Source of the DNA: Orbicella faveolata
Lineage: Eukaryota > Cnidaria > Anthozoa > Scleractinia > Merulinidae
Direction of reading: 5' to 3'
Assembly: GCF_002042975.1 (NCBI RefSeq)
Contig: NW_018150290.1
Span: forward strand, 547,473-611,472
DNA: 64,000 nt
Below, piece after piece: positions 1 to 11,776 of the stretch (position 1 is its first letter; every line of letters begins with the position of its first letter). The notes beneath the pieces were generated by a model that saw only the letters and a list, made by a program, of their open reading frames with translations, did no database searches and was not told where the DNA came from. Position numbers and translations under genes: made by a program.

Positions 1-141
1 TTTCTTAATGTCGGCGATGGACAGCCTACTAGCCTGAGTCCGGAGAAGAAAAGGTAATAAATTCACTGAAACTCTGTTGCTTATTATTTGTATAATTAAT
101 TAACGCAGGATATTAGATCTAAAGCGGTGACTATTGACGAC

Positions 142-265
142 GACTATTCGTCAGTCACTATTCGCCACTTTTCGCGATTGTTCGCCACTATTCGAGACTA
201 TTCGCACTATTCGGGGCTATTCGCTATTCGCTGTTCGGGACTATTCGGTATTCGCTATTCGGATT
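142..265. repeat. degenerate ACTATTCG minisatellite
   Basis: About fifteen imperfect copies of an 8-base unit related to ACTATTCG, with variants such as GCTATTCG and TTCGGGACTATTCGG. The same array recurs at 789-912 in the second copy of the block. It creates an open frame that I do not regard as a gene. Confidence 0.8.
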
Positions 266-618
266 TTGCAGACACCCCAATAGTTTTAGATTACGACACG
301 GTTCGATTCAAACTGGACCTAATTTAATTCTTAGCCTCTGACCAAGTTAATATTGGAGAATGATTGGCCTGCATGCTAAGGTATTTGAATTTCTTACGTT
401 CAAAGAAGTCTTTATAGGACGGTTAGATAGAAGCATTTTTATCTCACTTTTGCTTGGAGTTCTGATTTAAAATTAATAAATAAAATCTCCTATTAATTAA
501 GCCGGAAAAGGACGAGATTGTCTTTTATTTGCACACAGGCCACGATAACAATCCATACCTACGTTATTTTTCACGAATTTTTAAGTAAGGTAACACCATG
601 CACCAGTCAACTAAAAAG

Positions 619-750
619 CAACCTCGTTCCCGCGGCTTCCCACTTAGAAATTGCCAACCTCGTTCCCATGGCCTTTTTCCTTGCAAGGAAAAGGCTATGG
701 GAACGAGGTTGAGAAAATGGCTAAGGGGAAAGCCCTGGGAACGAGGTTGC
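619..750. mobile_element. foldback MITE-like repeat with AACCTCGTTCCC ends
   Basis: The sequence AACCTCGTTCCC occurs twice in direct orientation and is followed by its inverted form GGGAACGAGGTT twice, making a snap-back of about 130 bases. The same structure is at 1261-1392, and an isolated GGGAACGAGGTT lies at 1623. There is no coding capacity, so it is probably a non-autonomous DNA element. Confidence 0.65.
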
Positions 751-1767
751 GTTNGGATATTAGATCTAAAGCGGTGACTATTGACGACGACTATTCGTCA
801 GTCACTATTCGCCACTTTTCGCGATTGTTCGCCACTATTCGAGACTATTCGCACTATTCGGGGCTATTCGCTATTCGCTGTTCGGGACTATTCGGTATTC
901 GCTATTCGGATTTTGCAGACACCCCAATAGTTTTAGATTACGACACGGTTCGATTCAAACTGGACCTAATTTAATTCTTAGCCTCTGACCAAGTTAATAT
1001 TGGAGAATGATTGGCCTGCATGCTAAGGTATTTGAATTTCTTACGTTCAAAGAAGTCTTTATAGGACGGTTAGATAGAAACATTTTTATCTCACTTTTGC
1101 TTGGAGTTCTGATTTAAAATTTACAAATAAAATCTCCTAGTAATTAAGAAAAGGACAAGATTGTCTTTTATTGGCACACAGGCCACGATAACAGTCCATA
1201 CGCATGTTATTTCTAACGAATTTATAAGTAAGGTAACACCATGTACCAGTCAACTAAAAAGCAACCTCGTTCCCGGGGCTTCCCACTTAGAAATTGCCAA
1301 CCTCGTTCCCATGGCCTTTTCCCTTGCAAGGAAAAGGTCATGGGAACGAGATTGAGAAAATGGCTAAGGGGAAAGCCCTGGGAACGAGGTTGCGTTCCAA
1401 GCAGGAGCCATAATCCCCAATTATAGCTGCTGGTTCCAAGACCATACAGGCCTTAAAAGTATTGCCAAAACCATGGACAATTTTTGCACTGACGTAGTCC
1501 GCTCATGAAGGAAACACTCTGATACGCCAGTTTTAGGCATTTCATTGTGACGTTAAAATAAGACATTACATGTTGCCTAGCAACTTGTAAAAGGGCTACG
1601 TCACAGACGGCGCATCTAGCTTGGGAACGAGGTTGCCATTATATATATTTTTTCGAATCTTTACTATCTTCCTCTGTCAACTATTCGTGATAAGTCAAGG
1701 GGAGGAATCTTTCAGTACCTTTTTATACAGACTGGATTTAACCCTTTCTTTCCGGGATATTTCATCT

Positions 1768-1970
1768 ACTGACGTACTGACTGGCCGAGTGACCGACTTA
1801 AGGATTGACTAAATGACTCACTGACTACCTAATTCAAAAATTAATTCAAGAAACAACTGATCAACAATGACTGACTGACCGATTGACTTAGTTGCTTGAC
1901 CGAGTGACTGACTGAGTGACTGACGAAGGGATGGACGTACGTAAGGACGAAAGGGCGGAGGGACGGACTG
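1768..1970. repeat. degenerate GACT microsatellite
   Basis: Runs of GACT and its variants (GACTGACTGA, GAGTGACTGACTGAG, GACCGA) fill about 200 bases. It looks like an old, decayed tetranucleotide array. Nothing else is seen between 1399 and 2270 apart from AT-rich unique sequence. Confidence 0.7.
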
Positions 1971-2358
1971 CCTGCCTACCGATGGAAGGATCGCTTGATT
2001 GATCGGGAAAGTATAATGACTGAAAGTTCAATCGTAAACCACAAATGCCACCTCATTTTAATTTTTTCCAGTTAAGTTTCTGTTACTGAATTTCAACATT
2101 TTAAACTTGGTGCACCAACCAAGTTTAGTTTCCGTGAGATGAATTATGCAAAATATGTAATATAAAATGGAAAAAGAATGAAATGGAAAAAAAATCCGTC
2201 TTTGTGAGAATGCAACGAAAATAAATGCATGAATGTTTTGCCTCTCACAATTCAATTAATCATATTACAGTTAATTTATTATAACGCACTTCACCCTCAA
2301 ACAAAAAACTACATTCATCACGTAGTTATGTCTCGTCTTTAAAGCACAAATCGATGTA

Positions 2359-3878
2359 TTAACAGGGGAGTAAAGTTTCAATTTCTGCCCAGGATCGAGG
2401 CTGGGGCACAGGCACATCTTCATCCACCATCTTTACCAGGGCGAGTGCCGGGGTCAAAGAAACGGGGCCGGGATTTTGTGGGCCCACTTTCGACAAGAAC
2501 GTTTTACAATTGAGCTTAGCCGTGACAGTTTGTTGGACCGAAGTGGAGACTAATCGCCCAGCCTGTTTCATCTGGACAATGTCCACTGCTAAAATAGTGG
2601 CCTCCTTTCGGCCTGTTGTTTGATTATAGGATAGAACAACATTTTTACACATCACCCAACGTAGGTTAGGGCTTGGCTGCTCCGCACAAATTAGCCGGCG
2701 CGTTTGGTCAATTGAGGCAGCAGGGAACGCTGTCTCGAAAAGCTCGTTGTCCGAATTGCTCCCAAACGCCGGACAGAATAGTTGAAACGATTGCGGCGTG
2801 AGAAGTCCCAGGTGATCAACATTTTCTACCTAGCAAGAGACAAGAAAAAAAGGTTTGATTCTTAATATATTCTGTTTGGAAAAGACATGTAGGCTGTAGT
2901 CCTCAGAGGGATTTGAAAGAGAATTCCCGTATCTGTGCCACGACAGAGTCGAGTTGTGTCGATGCTATGTATTAGATTTTGGTAAGAATGCACTCCTTCT
3001 TTGCGAGTACGGGACACAAATTAAAACACAGTTTAAACTGCCCTTGTAGTTTGGTACCACACTATTTACGTCCTTTCAGTCCTTTGCTTCTTTTTCTCAC
3101 GTATCGAGGTAGCCGCATTTACGAAGTGGCTAGACTGCGAACAGGCTCACGTCGCTTTTTGTTGGACACGAAGGAGAATGAATAAAGATGAATCTACCTT
3201 GCTTCAAGTGTACGTTTCCTTGGGTCCCGTATCAAAAGGTTCCTAGGCCGAATTATGGCAATTTATTTTAGCTTCATTGCTTTGTCTTCAGCTTATACAA
3301 AGCATTGAAGCTAAAAAACACCTTAATAGTGACCCCAGGAAACACGCACCTGAAGCAAAGTAGGTTTATTTTTATTCGGCATATTCCTTCGTACTTTTAT
3401 AACGGTACCGTCTTCCCCCCCAAAAAGACATTACATTTCGACTGTTGCGTTAACTGAGTAGGACGCTCATTTGCGAGCTTGGGCCACTTATGATGTGACT
3501 CAAAGGCATGCCTGCTCGCACGTTACGAGGTCGCCCGCAGCGACGTTTTATTGTATTCACTTCTTATTTACATACCTCTGTTTTAACGTATCTCTCTTTG
3601 CCGTTCACGGTAATTATTGTCCCAGGAGTTATCTTCGCATTGTCTGCTTCTTCTTCTAACCATCTGCTTTCTTTTTTCGATTGTTTCTTTAGTGCCGCAG
3701 CTCCAAGATCCACACAGAAAATATTCCCGTCCAGGGAACAGCCATTTTCGGACGAAATTTTCTTTACTGTTTGAGCGTACACCAGGAGTTTACCTGCCTC
3801 CACAGAGCTTACACCAGTTACTACAGCTTTCTTATTGAATTTAAACGACATTTTGCCTGCCGAGGAAAACATGGGCAA
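2359..3878 (-). CDS. unrecognised two-exon gene, 257 residues
   Basis: I do not recognise this protein. Two open exons join in frame: 3576-3878 (101 codons, ending at a GTATGT donor) and 2359-2829 (157 codons with stop, after a TTGCTAG acceptor). Both junctions are phase 0. The protein starts MPMFSSAG and ends ETLLPC. It shows no signal peptide, membrane segment or repeat; a Lys/Glu-rich stretch lies near residues 64-80. An acceptor-like TCGGCAG at the start of the first exon means translation could instead begin at the internal Met of KMSFKF (residue 10), with 5' UTR exons upstream. An AATAAA on the minus strand (2275-2280) lies about 80 bases past the stop. The clean splice sites and long open second exon argue for a real gene; expression data would be needed to be sure. 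Confidence 0.6.
3191..3368. mobile_element. foldback element
   Basis: Outer arms are inverted copies (CTTGCTTCAAGTGTACGTTTCC against GGAAACACGCACCTGAAGCAAAG), and the centre at 3268-3316 is itself a hairpin built on TTTAGCTTCA and TGAAGCTAAA. It is non-coding, MITE-like, and lies upstream of the second exon in the intron of the 2359-3878 gene. Confidence 0.65.
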
Positions 3879-4142
3879 TTAAAAAAAATGCATTTGTATG
3901 AATTTCGAATTAGCTCCAAATCTCATTGGCCCTTTGCGTTTGAAGTCTTCAAAAATGTACGGTCCAAACCACAGACCTTCGAGTCTTGTTTTTTCCTTTT
4001 CTAGTTCGATAAGAAGTGAAACATGGTTAAAGTTTTACTCATCTCTACTGAGTCCAAAAAACGTAATATGCTACTTATCTTAGGTGATATATTGTCTTCT
4101 GGATGAAGGAAATGAAAAAACCAGAGTGGGCGAGTCAAAGGT

Positions 4143-4226
4143 TAGCCTCCCACGCAGACGCTCTTATATAGGGCTCGTCGCGCGCTCCTTCCACACGAGC
4201 CCTTAGAGCCTCTGCGTGGGAGGCCA
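4143..4226. mobile_element. 84-bp MITE, TAGCCTCC family, 9-bp target duplication
   Basis: Termini TAGCCTCCCACGCAGACG and its inverted partner CTCTGCGTGGGAGGCCA enclose a short centre. The 9-base sequence GTCAAAGGT stands directly on both sides (4134-4142 and 4227-4235), a target-site duplication. A 9-base duplication is typical of Mutator-like transposases, so this is probably a Mutator-type MITE. The perfect duplication implies a fairly recent insertion. Confidence 0.8.
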
Positions 4227-4542
4227 GTCAAAGGTCGAATCCGACCGCGGAGAGATTGATTAGTTGTTCTAGGCCCCCGTAGGCTCGATTTCCGTCCTAA
4301 CAGCGGCTGGTAATTGAGTATAAACCCCCGCAAACGAGGAGTGCTAAAACACTCTTGCGTAAACATTGTTGCAGAGGCGAATATTGCTTCCGAAAAACCA
4401 TTAATGCTTCTAAATTTATTTTCAAAAACATTGTTTCCTGGTCGATGTTTTCTTATTCGCACACCAAGGGAACAAGGGACCAACGTTTCCGCACCGATAT
4501 TTTTTCCTTTAGCAGGGGGTGGGGGGAAGAATGCGTTACATC

Positions 4543-4845
4543 AGGCCCTGTCCACACTACGTCGAAGGAATTTGAGAACAGAGCTTTCACTCTGAAAACG
4601 CATCAAATGTTTTTCGTCCACACTAAAAACGCAACAATAACCTGTCATTTTGGATTTGTGTGTGAGGAAACCTCGGTCAGGGAAATCACATGATTATCGT
4701 CACGCCCAGGCCCTGCGTCACGCCATCGCTTTCTAAAAGCTCCGTCCACACGAAAACGAAAAGCCGGCGTCTTCAAATTCGTCCAGTTTGAAGAGCGTTT
4801 TCGGAAAGTTCCGTTTTCATGACGGATTAGTGTAGACGGTAGGCC
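4543..4845. mobile_element. about 300-bp TIR element
   Basis: The ends AGGCCCTGTCCACACTACGTCG and, inverted, TTAGTGTAGACGGTAGGCCT form imperfect terminal repeats. Internal arms with AAAACG and TCGTCCA motifs are also inverted. There is no open frame of note. It resembles hAT-type MITEs in its terminal motif, but I saw no clear 8-base target duplication, so the superfamily is uncertain. Confidence 0.6.
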
Positions 4846-5016
4846 TAACCGTATTCATACGCCAATTTGTTACAGGATACAGTAAGAGGAAACAAAAGCA
4901 AATACGAATCAATAACATTGTCTATAACATAAGACGAAAACAATTTAATAGTGGAGTACCTGATACAATAAGGTCTCTTGTTATTAGTGATGAATGTAAT
5001 GGCTTCAACTCTTAAT

Positions 5017-5094
5017 TAGCCTCCTACGCAGAAGTTCTTCGTCGGGGAGGTAAGAGTGCATGACATACCATAAGGAACCTTGCGTAGGAGGCCT
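5017..5094. mobile_element. 78-bp MITE, TAGCCTCC family
   Basis: Termini TAGCCTCCTACGCAG and CTTGCGTAGGAGGCCT are inverted copies and close relatives of those of the element at 4143. The flanks ACTCTTAAT (5008-5016) and ACCCTTAAT (5095-5103) match at eight of nine bases, again suggesting a 9-base target duplication. Confidence 0.7.
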
Positions 5095-5103
5095 ACCCTT
5101 AAT

Positions 5104-7152
5104 AAATAATAAGAAAAATCTATTCACTACGTTTTTTAATATGCAATTTAAAAAAGAAAGGATTAAGAATTTTGAGTCAAAAACTATGCTTCCCAATGAT
5201 TACTTGGACAATGAAATTAACATTCTGTTGAATTAACATTGCGAAAAAATAAACCCGATTTTTTCTAAAAAAAAGATGTATATCATATTCAAAAACGAGA
5301 TCGGGACATTCAAAACCAACACAATTAAAACCTTTAAGAAATAAAAATCAGCAATAAGCAAAATAGCTAATTAACTAATGATTAATTTATCAGCTATGGA
5401 TTCTTTTTGTTTGACCTACCTGCCAGATCTGAATTGCAATCTTATTTTCGTGATACAAAGGAAATATCTTGTTGAGTAGCAAGTTAAGATATATTCATTT
5501 CTGGAGTATCACCATATTTCCAAACCCAGAGAGTAAACGGCAAAGTTTTTACATGAAGCGCTTCTTTGTTTCCGTGAACATTGAGTAAAAGCAGAATTTT
5601 CTCGCAAGATCGGAAAAGATATAATTTTCATGACTCCTCAGTAAGTGGACTTTCTCTGATCACATGTCATATTATATTGTTCATTGAAAGAGTTACCAAT
5701 GAATAGCAGACCTGTATAAACCGCTTAATTTAAATGTTAATGAAATTCAAGTGTTTTTCTTTAATTGCACTTCGTGTTTCATACAGCCACAAGGGATTTG
5801 CTAAGAAACGGGCAAACAAATCCTAATGACGCCTCTATTTTCCTTGGTACATTTTCACAAAAGTAAATAAATATACCAGAAAGCTATTCATGTGTGTTTT
5901 AGATGGAAAATCAAAACTAAAGTAGCCTTGTTTAGGCCTGTTTAAAACGAGCTTTGTCTTGAAGTGTCAAAGTTAAGTCGAATACACAAAAGGAAAGCTC
6001 GTTAATTCAAAGATCTTCAAACCAATATTCGCAAGAGGCACCTGAAAACAGAATTGTTCAAATCGATTCCTAAAACTAAACGCTTTTTGCGTTCATCAAT
6101 ATTTGACCTTCCTAATGTGGTCGGCTGTTAATTAGAACCTTTTCTGCACGGAGAAAAAATAGAGAAACACATCGTACGTAGTGTACAGTAAAGTACCTTT
6201 GCATCAATCCACTGTGAACAATGCAACCGCCGATGAAAGCGTCATTCGGATTTCCATTTTGTCTCCTTTCGTTTATGTAACAACTTAAAAACCAACGTTA
6301 GACAATTTGTTATCGATATAAGGTTGTGTATCAGAAGAAAAAAGAGATAAAGATCGTCATCCGTTCAAACACTAAACCCCTGACGATATTTCCTATAAAC
6401 AACAGTTCTTACCTTGAAAACAAAGGTGTACTGGTAGCAAAGAATTAATCGGCGCCGAGTAATCCAGAGTCGAAGAGTGTCCGCACGCTTGATCCGACAA
6501 ATCGATCGACACTTTGAAATCTTGAGAATTATTCGAACTTCTCAGCTCATGCTGTGAGGAGATTAAGTTACACCACAAAAAGCTGCAAAAGGTCAATCTC
6601 GCGTCTGAGTGATATAACTCGCAGAGATGCCGATTTGAAAGGTTAACCAGCTTAATTATTACATTCCTGAAGATCTAGAGAAAACACTGCGGTCCCCCGA
6701 GGGTTATGGAAGAATATTGGTACATGTTTTGAGGCCAAATATACAAGGGTGTAATTAAATCGCGTCGAAGCTTTTAAATGGTGCCGACTTGAACTAATAG
6801 TCTATGTGCAACAAACAAAGCTCTACGCTGTTTTATGTTTACGGCTGTTATGCTAATAAAATTAATTTGAATATTTATTTGACAGGCGTGTACCAAATAT
6901 TGATAAACGATTATTCCTGATGTCGTTATTTTGGTCCGTCACGCATTCGATGGGAAAGAAAATATTGCGTGATGGAGCAGACAGAGTGAGCCCTGCGGGG
7001 TGGCTGCAGCCCAGCTCCCTGCAAATGTAAACACAGAAGAAATAAACTGTTTCAACCATAAGCGTAATATGGGTTAAGCTGCGTTAATCATATAGATTTC
7101 ACTAACATCACTTGATTACCATCATGATACTCTATCCGTCAGTTTATGATAT
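5104..7152. other. gene-poor, AT-rich interval
   Basis: I see no convincing complete gene. Two minus-strand stretches have splice-like borders: 6412-6567 (CACAG acceptor, GTAAGAAC donor, open) and 6193-6254 (AAAG acceptor, GTACTT donor). They do not join in one open frame and may be 5' UTR exons of the gene at 2359-3878, or chance. Confidence 0.4.
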
Positions 7153-7514
7153 TGTATCCAAAGATGTATCTTCGGGAGTGGGGTGGGGAGGAAAAGTGCT
7201 CCCAATAACAAGGTTTATGGGTAAGTGTGTTTGCCTCACGTAATTTAGAGTCTGGGATAGAGTAGGAAATCACAGTTTTGGTTTCAATTTGGCATCATTT
7301 ACGGCAAAACTAATCAGTTGTGTGTAGAATAGTCCAGATCTGGAACCTTTCCCTAGCCCGGGGATTAGGCTGAGGGCGGGAGATGACTGACATTTCAGAC
7401 TAGAATTGGAAAATACTAATCATCAGGTTATCTTTGACAGCAACCAGAAACACTTTACCTGCAGCGACCGACTGTGAAAACAGCTAGTCTGGGAGGGATT
7501 TGTTGTCTATTTAA

Positions 7515-7687
7515 CAAATTGACGTCAGTTTTTCATGCGTTCGTCCTGCTTTTGTTCATGAATTTCGTCATAACATTGTCAAAGTGGCTGTGAATTGTCG
7601 AGTGGATCCACAGACTACTTTGCCAATGTTATGACGAAACTCATTGTCAATAACAGGACAGACGCATGAAAAACTGACGTCAATTTG
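7515..7687. mobile_element. foldback MITE with CAAATTGACGTCAG ends
   Basis: The arm CAAATTGACGTCAGTTTTTC is mirrored by GAAAAACTGACGTCAATTTG, and inner arms (TCGTCATAACATTG and CAATGTTATGACGA) are also inverted, so most of the 173 bases can fold back. The second copy is at 13017-13189 in the duplicated block. Confidence 0.75.
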
Positions 7688-9968
7688 TTTTTTACAATAG
7701 CAAATTGTCAAATTGTCCACTCCCCTCCTCGCTCGTTGACGCATCGCATAAATTATAAATTCATGTGTTTGTCCGCTGATTGACAATGAAAATTGGCCAA
7801 TAAGCGCGCGAGAATCGCTGCAGTTGTAAAAAAATGTTCAATTCAGCATTAATTCTCAACCTCAGATGATGCATTTTCTAGCTTTCTGATTGTTTCATTA
7901 AATCTCGGTTATGAAAATGGTTCAATAAAACGAAAGTCATTGCTTCTTGTTAAGTTTAATTACTGTAATAATATATATTCTTCCAGCCAACTTAAGTAAT
8001 GTAGAACTCTCCAGCTGGTCACTTGTTTTCAATTTTCATTACTTACGCTTCATTCTACATGTGACCTTAACAACGAAACCCAAAGAGCTGCAAGAGGCTT
8101 CCTCCCTCACACTCAAATAATTTCTCCTATCTGCGTACGGCTATCACGCAAGCTCAGCATTTCTGGGATTATAGAACTTCTGCGCACGCGCAGGGTATGA
8201 ATCCGCCGACCAAGCTCATCAACAGTCACAAGTAAGCTCAAAAGCCCTTTCCGCTCGTTTTTCCGATCTCCTCTTCCTAATTGAGCAAATCTGATTTGAT
8301 CAAGAATATGCTGTGCCTTCTGAAACATTAGGATTGATAAGATAGTTCTCAAACCCAAACTTGAGCTTCTTTTACCATTTTATACCCTTCACCCCTGGCT
8401 AGAGGACATAAGCCAACGGACAGAATTCAAATTTTCAGTTCCACAAAGTATTACGCCTTCTAATCTGATCTTTTAAGCCTCCGCTGTTGTCGTCTGCCCT
8501 TGCTGCACTGTCACAGCCTGTTTTGTGACCGTCACGTTCCTCAGGCCGTCGTACAAACGTTTACTGAGACAACGTCGCGCAAATAGTTGGTTCACCGCCA
8601 TCTTTCAATGCGGGGATGGGCGTGTTGTAGTGTGCCAAGAGGTTAAGCGACTTTGAAAAAGAAACTTCAAGGAAAACTAAGTTTTCTCGCCATTGTTTAA
8701 GAGTCTCAAAACGCTGTATCGCACAAAACAAGGTGCAACATGAAGATGAAGTCAATCCGGGTTGGGAAGTTTAGTGGAAGCCATTTACTGGTTTACCTGG
8801 AACTAATCCGGGGATCTATGCTGTAACTACAAGCTGGAAGATTTTGCCGTACAGATACCAAGAATAGCTCCACTTGCACAGATGAGCGCAGAAATCTGTG
8901 TGCAAGGTCATTTTATAAGTAAGCTTTGCAATGTTTTTATTCCCCATCTTCCCATTCATCTTCAGCATGATCATTTTCTCCGGGGTTATCTCCTTGCTCG
9001 TCCCCAGCCTCTTCAGGTTCTTCACGGTAACTAAGAGTATTTAGCAGTTCTCTCATGGCGACCATCAGGTTTTCCACGCCCCTTGCGAGTTCTGTATCCC
9101 GCAAAGGCCTGGGCCCACCCTCTGCTCCCTCTATGGGTTGTTCAAATCTCACTTCCACGCGTGGTCCGTTAGGGGCCTGGGCGTTGAAGGAAGGAAGCAG
9201 CGAGCGGAAAAACATGGATAAAGGACCGTGGTCTTCCTCACGACTTATATTCCTCCTGAAAAGATGACGGAAAGATGAATTGTCCTTATTTATGACAGCG
9301 GAGGATGACTCTCTAGAGGATGACTTTCGTAATTATTGTTATTTGATACTGTAGCAAATTTTGAAAATCAGCTGGCCCGGTTGTTCGAAGGGTTGATAAC
9401 GCTATCCACCGGATATCACGTCTAGTGGATTGCGAAGTTTGTTTTGTTAAAACTTCAAACATATCCACTACATAGCAGAAAAAGACACAATGAGATAAAT
9501 GGACAGAAGCAAGAAGATGTAGGAAAGCAGACAAGCACGTAAGTAGCTAAATAAATCATAAACTTTTAACCTTTCGAGAATGTTGTGTTGTCAAACAAGT
9601 CTGTTTTGTATAGACGGCTTGTAAAATGAGCAGAATAATTTTTAAGCCATGAATATTAACTTAACAATTGCTTAAAAACAAGAACCAATTAACCGTGTGG
9701 GTGACGGAAGTTATAAAAAAATTATTAAAGTTATTAAAAATATCTTGAATATACGTCGTTACCTTGATGGCCGCGCGTAGCCTGTAACTGAATCTTGAGG
9801 TGGCAGAGGATCATAGGACACAAGGGGAACATTCGCCAAGTCCTAAAACAAAAGAGAAAAAGTAGCAACTGAAACCTGGGGGATATAAGATAAAGCATGC
9901 TTAAATTTGAAGCACATTGTTTGACTGACAGGAACTACACAGTACAGTACTTGAGGCGATCGTGACCA

Positions 9969-10260
9969 CGAGGCGCTGTGGCTTCATGGTTAGCGCGCTG
10001 GCCTTAAGATCGAGCGGTCTGGGTTCGAGCCCTGGCTGAGAACATTGTGCTGTGTTCTTGGGCAAGACACATATACTCTCAGTGTCTCTCTCTACCCAGG
10101 TGAATAAATGGGTACCGGCGAATTTAATCCTGGGGGTAACCCTGCGATGGACTAGCATCCCATCCAGGAGGGAGTAGAAATACTCCTAGTCGCTTCATGC
10201 TACAGCGATAAGCTCCAGCCTGACGGGTCACTTGGCTCGTATATAGATTTCACCTTTTAC
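9969..10260 (+). mobile_element. tRNA-derived SINE
   Basis: It starts with an RNA polymerase III promoter shape: an A-box-like TGGTTAGCGCGCTGG and a B box GGTTCGAGCCC about 35 bases later. A conserved tRNA-unrelated body follows (GGGTACCGGCGAATTTAAT, ACTAGCATCCCATCCAG, GATAAGCTCCAGCCTGA). Family members are at 19105-19410 and 30982-31275; the copy at 15471-15762 belongs to the duplicated block. It lies in the TCF25 intron between exons 21 and 22. Confidence 0.85.
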
Positions 10261-10984
10261 CAACCTACAGAGCTTGAGAAAAAGTAAGGAAAGAACCAAA
10301 AGAAAACAACGAGATCTTACCATAGGAAGAGAAGCAGTAGCATCTTTAATATCTACAACAAAGGAAGTGTTAATTTGATTTAACTATAACAAATGTTCTA
10401 GGCCATGATTGAATCACCTTCAAGAAAGGAACGCACCACATATTTCGAGTCCTGCTTCAATAAAAGCGTAGGATTAATCACCACAATTGAAGTAAAAGTG
10501 TTCTGGAAGTGTTTGAAATTCCGAAAGCCTAACTGAGAGTAGAGTTAAATTGATTTACCTGACATGATCACGTGCCTGTAAACATTTCGCGGTGTTCCCC
10601 TGTAACGTACTTGTCGCCTGGATAAGGAAAAAGAGAGTAATGATAACAATCTCAACTCTCAGCTCAACTTGACCAACACAAAAAGGAGGGAGAAACAGTT
10701 TGAATTCAATTTCTAATTTTGCGGTAGAAACTGCAAAGAACCAATCAGATCTCGAGTTAGTAGCAAGGAGAGTAGGAAAAATTGTAACGAGCGCCGCCAA
10801 GCACGGGTAAACTTGCCTCCGGTCACAATGGCTTGAAAACATGGAACCAGCGCCAAGCGCGGTTTAAACGTATGCAGGCCAGGTCAAGGTTGGTTTCGGT
10901 ATTGCTCCGATTGGTTGAAATCAAGGTTGTTTGCTCTGATTGGTTAGAAATCGCTGTAAGAACTTTTTCTCACTTATACATATA

Positions 10985-11136
10985 CAGTCGAACCGTCCGT
11001 AAAGGACACTATTGGGATCAGAAAACAATGCAAGAGAGATGTATGCTTACGGGAGGTTAAAAATGTAGTGTTTGTATATGGCTGGGACCAAGAAATGTTC
11101 ACCTATGGGAGGCGTCCGTTAACGGAGGTTCCACTG
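10985..11136. mobile_element. 152-bp pogo/Tc1-type MITE
   Basis: Terminal repeats CAGTCGAACCGTCCGTAAAGG and, inverted, CGTTAACGGAGGTTCCACTG are flanked by TA on both sides, as expected for Tc1/mariner/pogo insertion. It does not encode a protein. The second copy is at 16487-16638 in the duplicated block. Confidence 0.75.
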
Positions 11137-11776
11137 TAGGTCAGAAAATGTAAAAGATAAGCAGACAAGTGATTACGGCAGAGTATTGGGCGAGAAAATC
11201 GTTCTTAATTAGCTATAACTCACTTGTGTTTACATTCCTCAACCAATGGATCACGTGCTTCAACCCTTTCTAGAACTTTTTTTGCATTCTGCACAAGCCA
11301 GTCGATCACCTGCAACGAAACTCAACAGTTCAAAGTTTGGAAACAAGTTCGTTACGTCACTTCAATCATTTACCAGATTTACTAGATCAAGGTGTTTATA
11401 ACAGTAAAATTACGTGACTAAGAATTGTGCCATTCACCCAAGTTAAGATGCTATTCATGGCAGTCCATCGCCATGATAACTGTGAAGTTGCCTAGCAATT
11501 CGCCAAAACACCTATATACTGTAGGATAGAAAACAAACACGGGAAGAACCCAATCTAGGCTTATACCCAGACCTCTTGATCCAGAGTCCAACCGGCTCTA
11601 GTCATAACCTACCAAGGCTTACGAGAAAGTAGACCCAGTTGCTGCATAAAGATGTTGCCGTTATCGAGTCAAAACTACTAAGCAACTCTCTCTTTCTCTT
11701 TTTTTTTATACTACAAAGGCATAATGGGTGCTAGTATTATGGTACAACCGCAAATCCTCGAATTAGCCCCCCCCCC

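Larger units (their letters stand above)
108..1398. repeat. tandem duplicate of a 0.65 kb block across a single N
   Basis: The block at 108-753 recurs at 755-1398, offset 647 bases, with one N at position 754 exactly at the junction. The first 300 bases of the two copies look identical; the part near 460-600 differs by roughly ten substitutions and small indels. The N at the joint suggests two contig ends, possibly two alleles, placed side by side. A true tandem duplication cannot be excluded. Each copy contains an ACTATTCG minisatellite and a foldback with AACCTCGTTCCC ends. Confidence 0.85.
8937..11309 (-). pseudogene. TCF25: second copy of TCF25 exons 19-23 (assembly duplicate)
   Basis: Exons at 11224-11309, 10559-10617, 10321-10352, 9763-9842 and 8937-9255 repeat those of TCF25 at 14439-16811, with the same splice sites and reading frame. 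No upstream TCF25 exons precede them; the N gap does. The frame is intact, so this is not a decayed copy. It is most simply the same locus assembled twice. A gene caller would produce a false C-terminal paralogue or duplicated exons here. Confidence 0.9.
7153..11776. repeat. duplicated 4.6 kb block, left copy
   Basis: This block is repeated at 12655-17278 with a constant offset of 5502 bases and only a handful of mismatches (for example C at 7235 against A at 12737, and C at 9355 against T at 14857). The left copy stops in a poly-C tract that runs straight into Ns. It carries TCF25 exons 19-23, a SINE and two MITEs, all copied. The structure is that of two overlapping contigs separated by a gap rather than merged. 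Confidence 0.95.

Noticed and set aside
6193-6567. Two minus-strand exon-like stretches
   Set aside because: Splice signals exist, but the two do not join in one open frame; kept only as possible UTR exons.
9969-10045. Possible tRNA gene
   Set aside because: A and B boxes are present, but there is no clean cloverleaf or acceptor stem, and the sequence continues into a body shared with other SINE copies.
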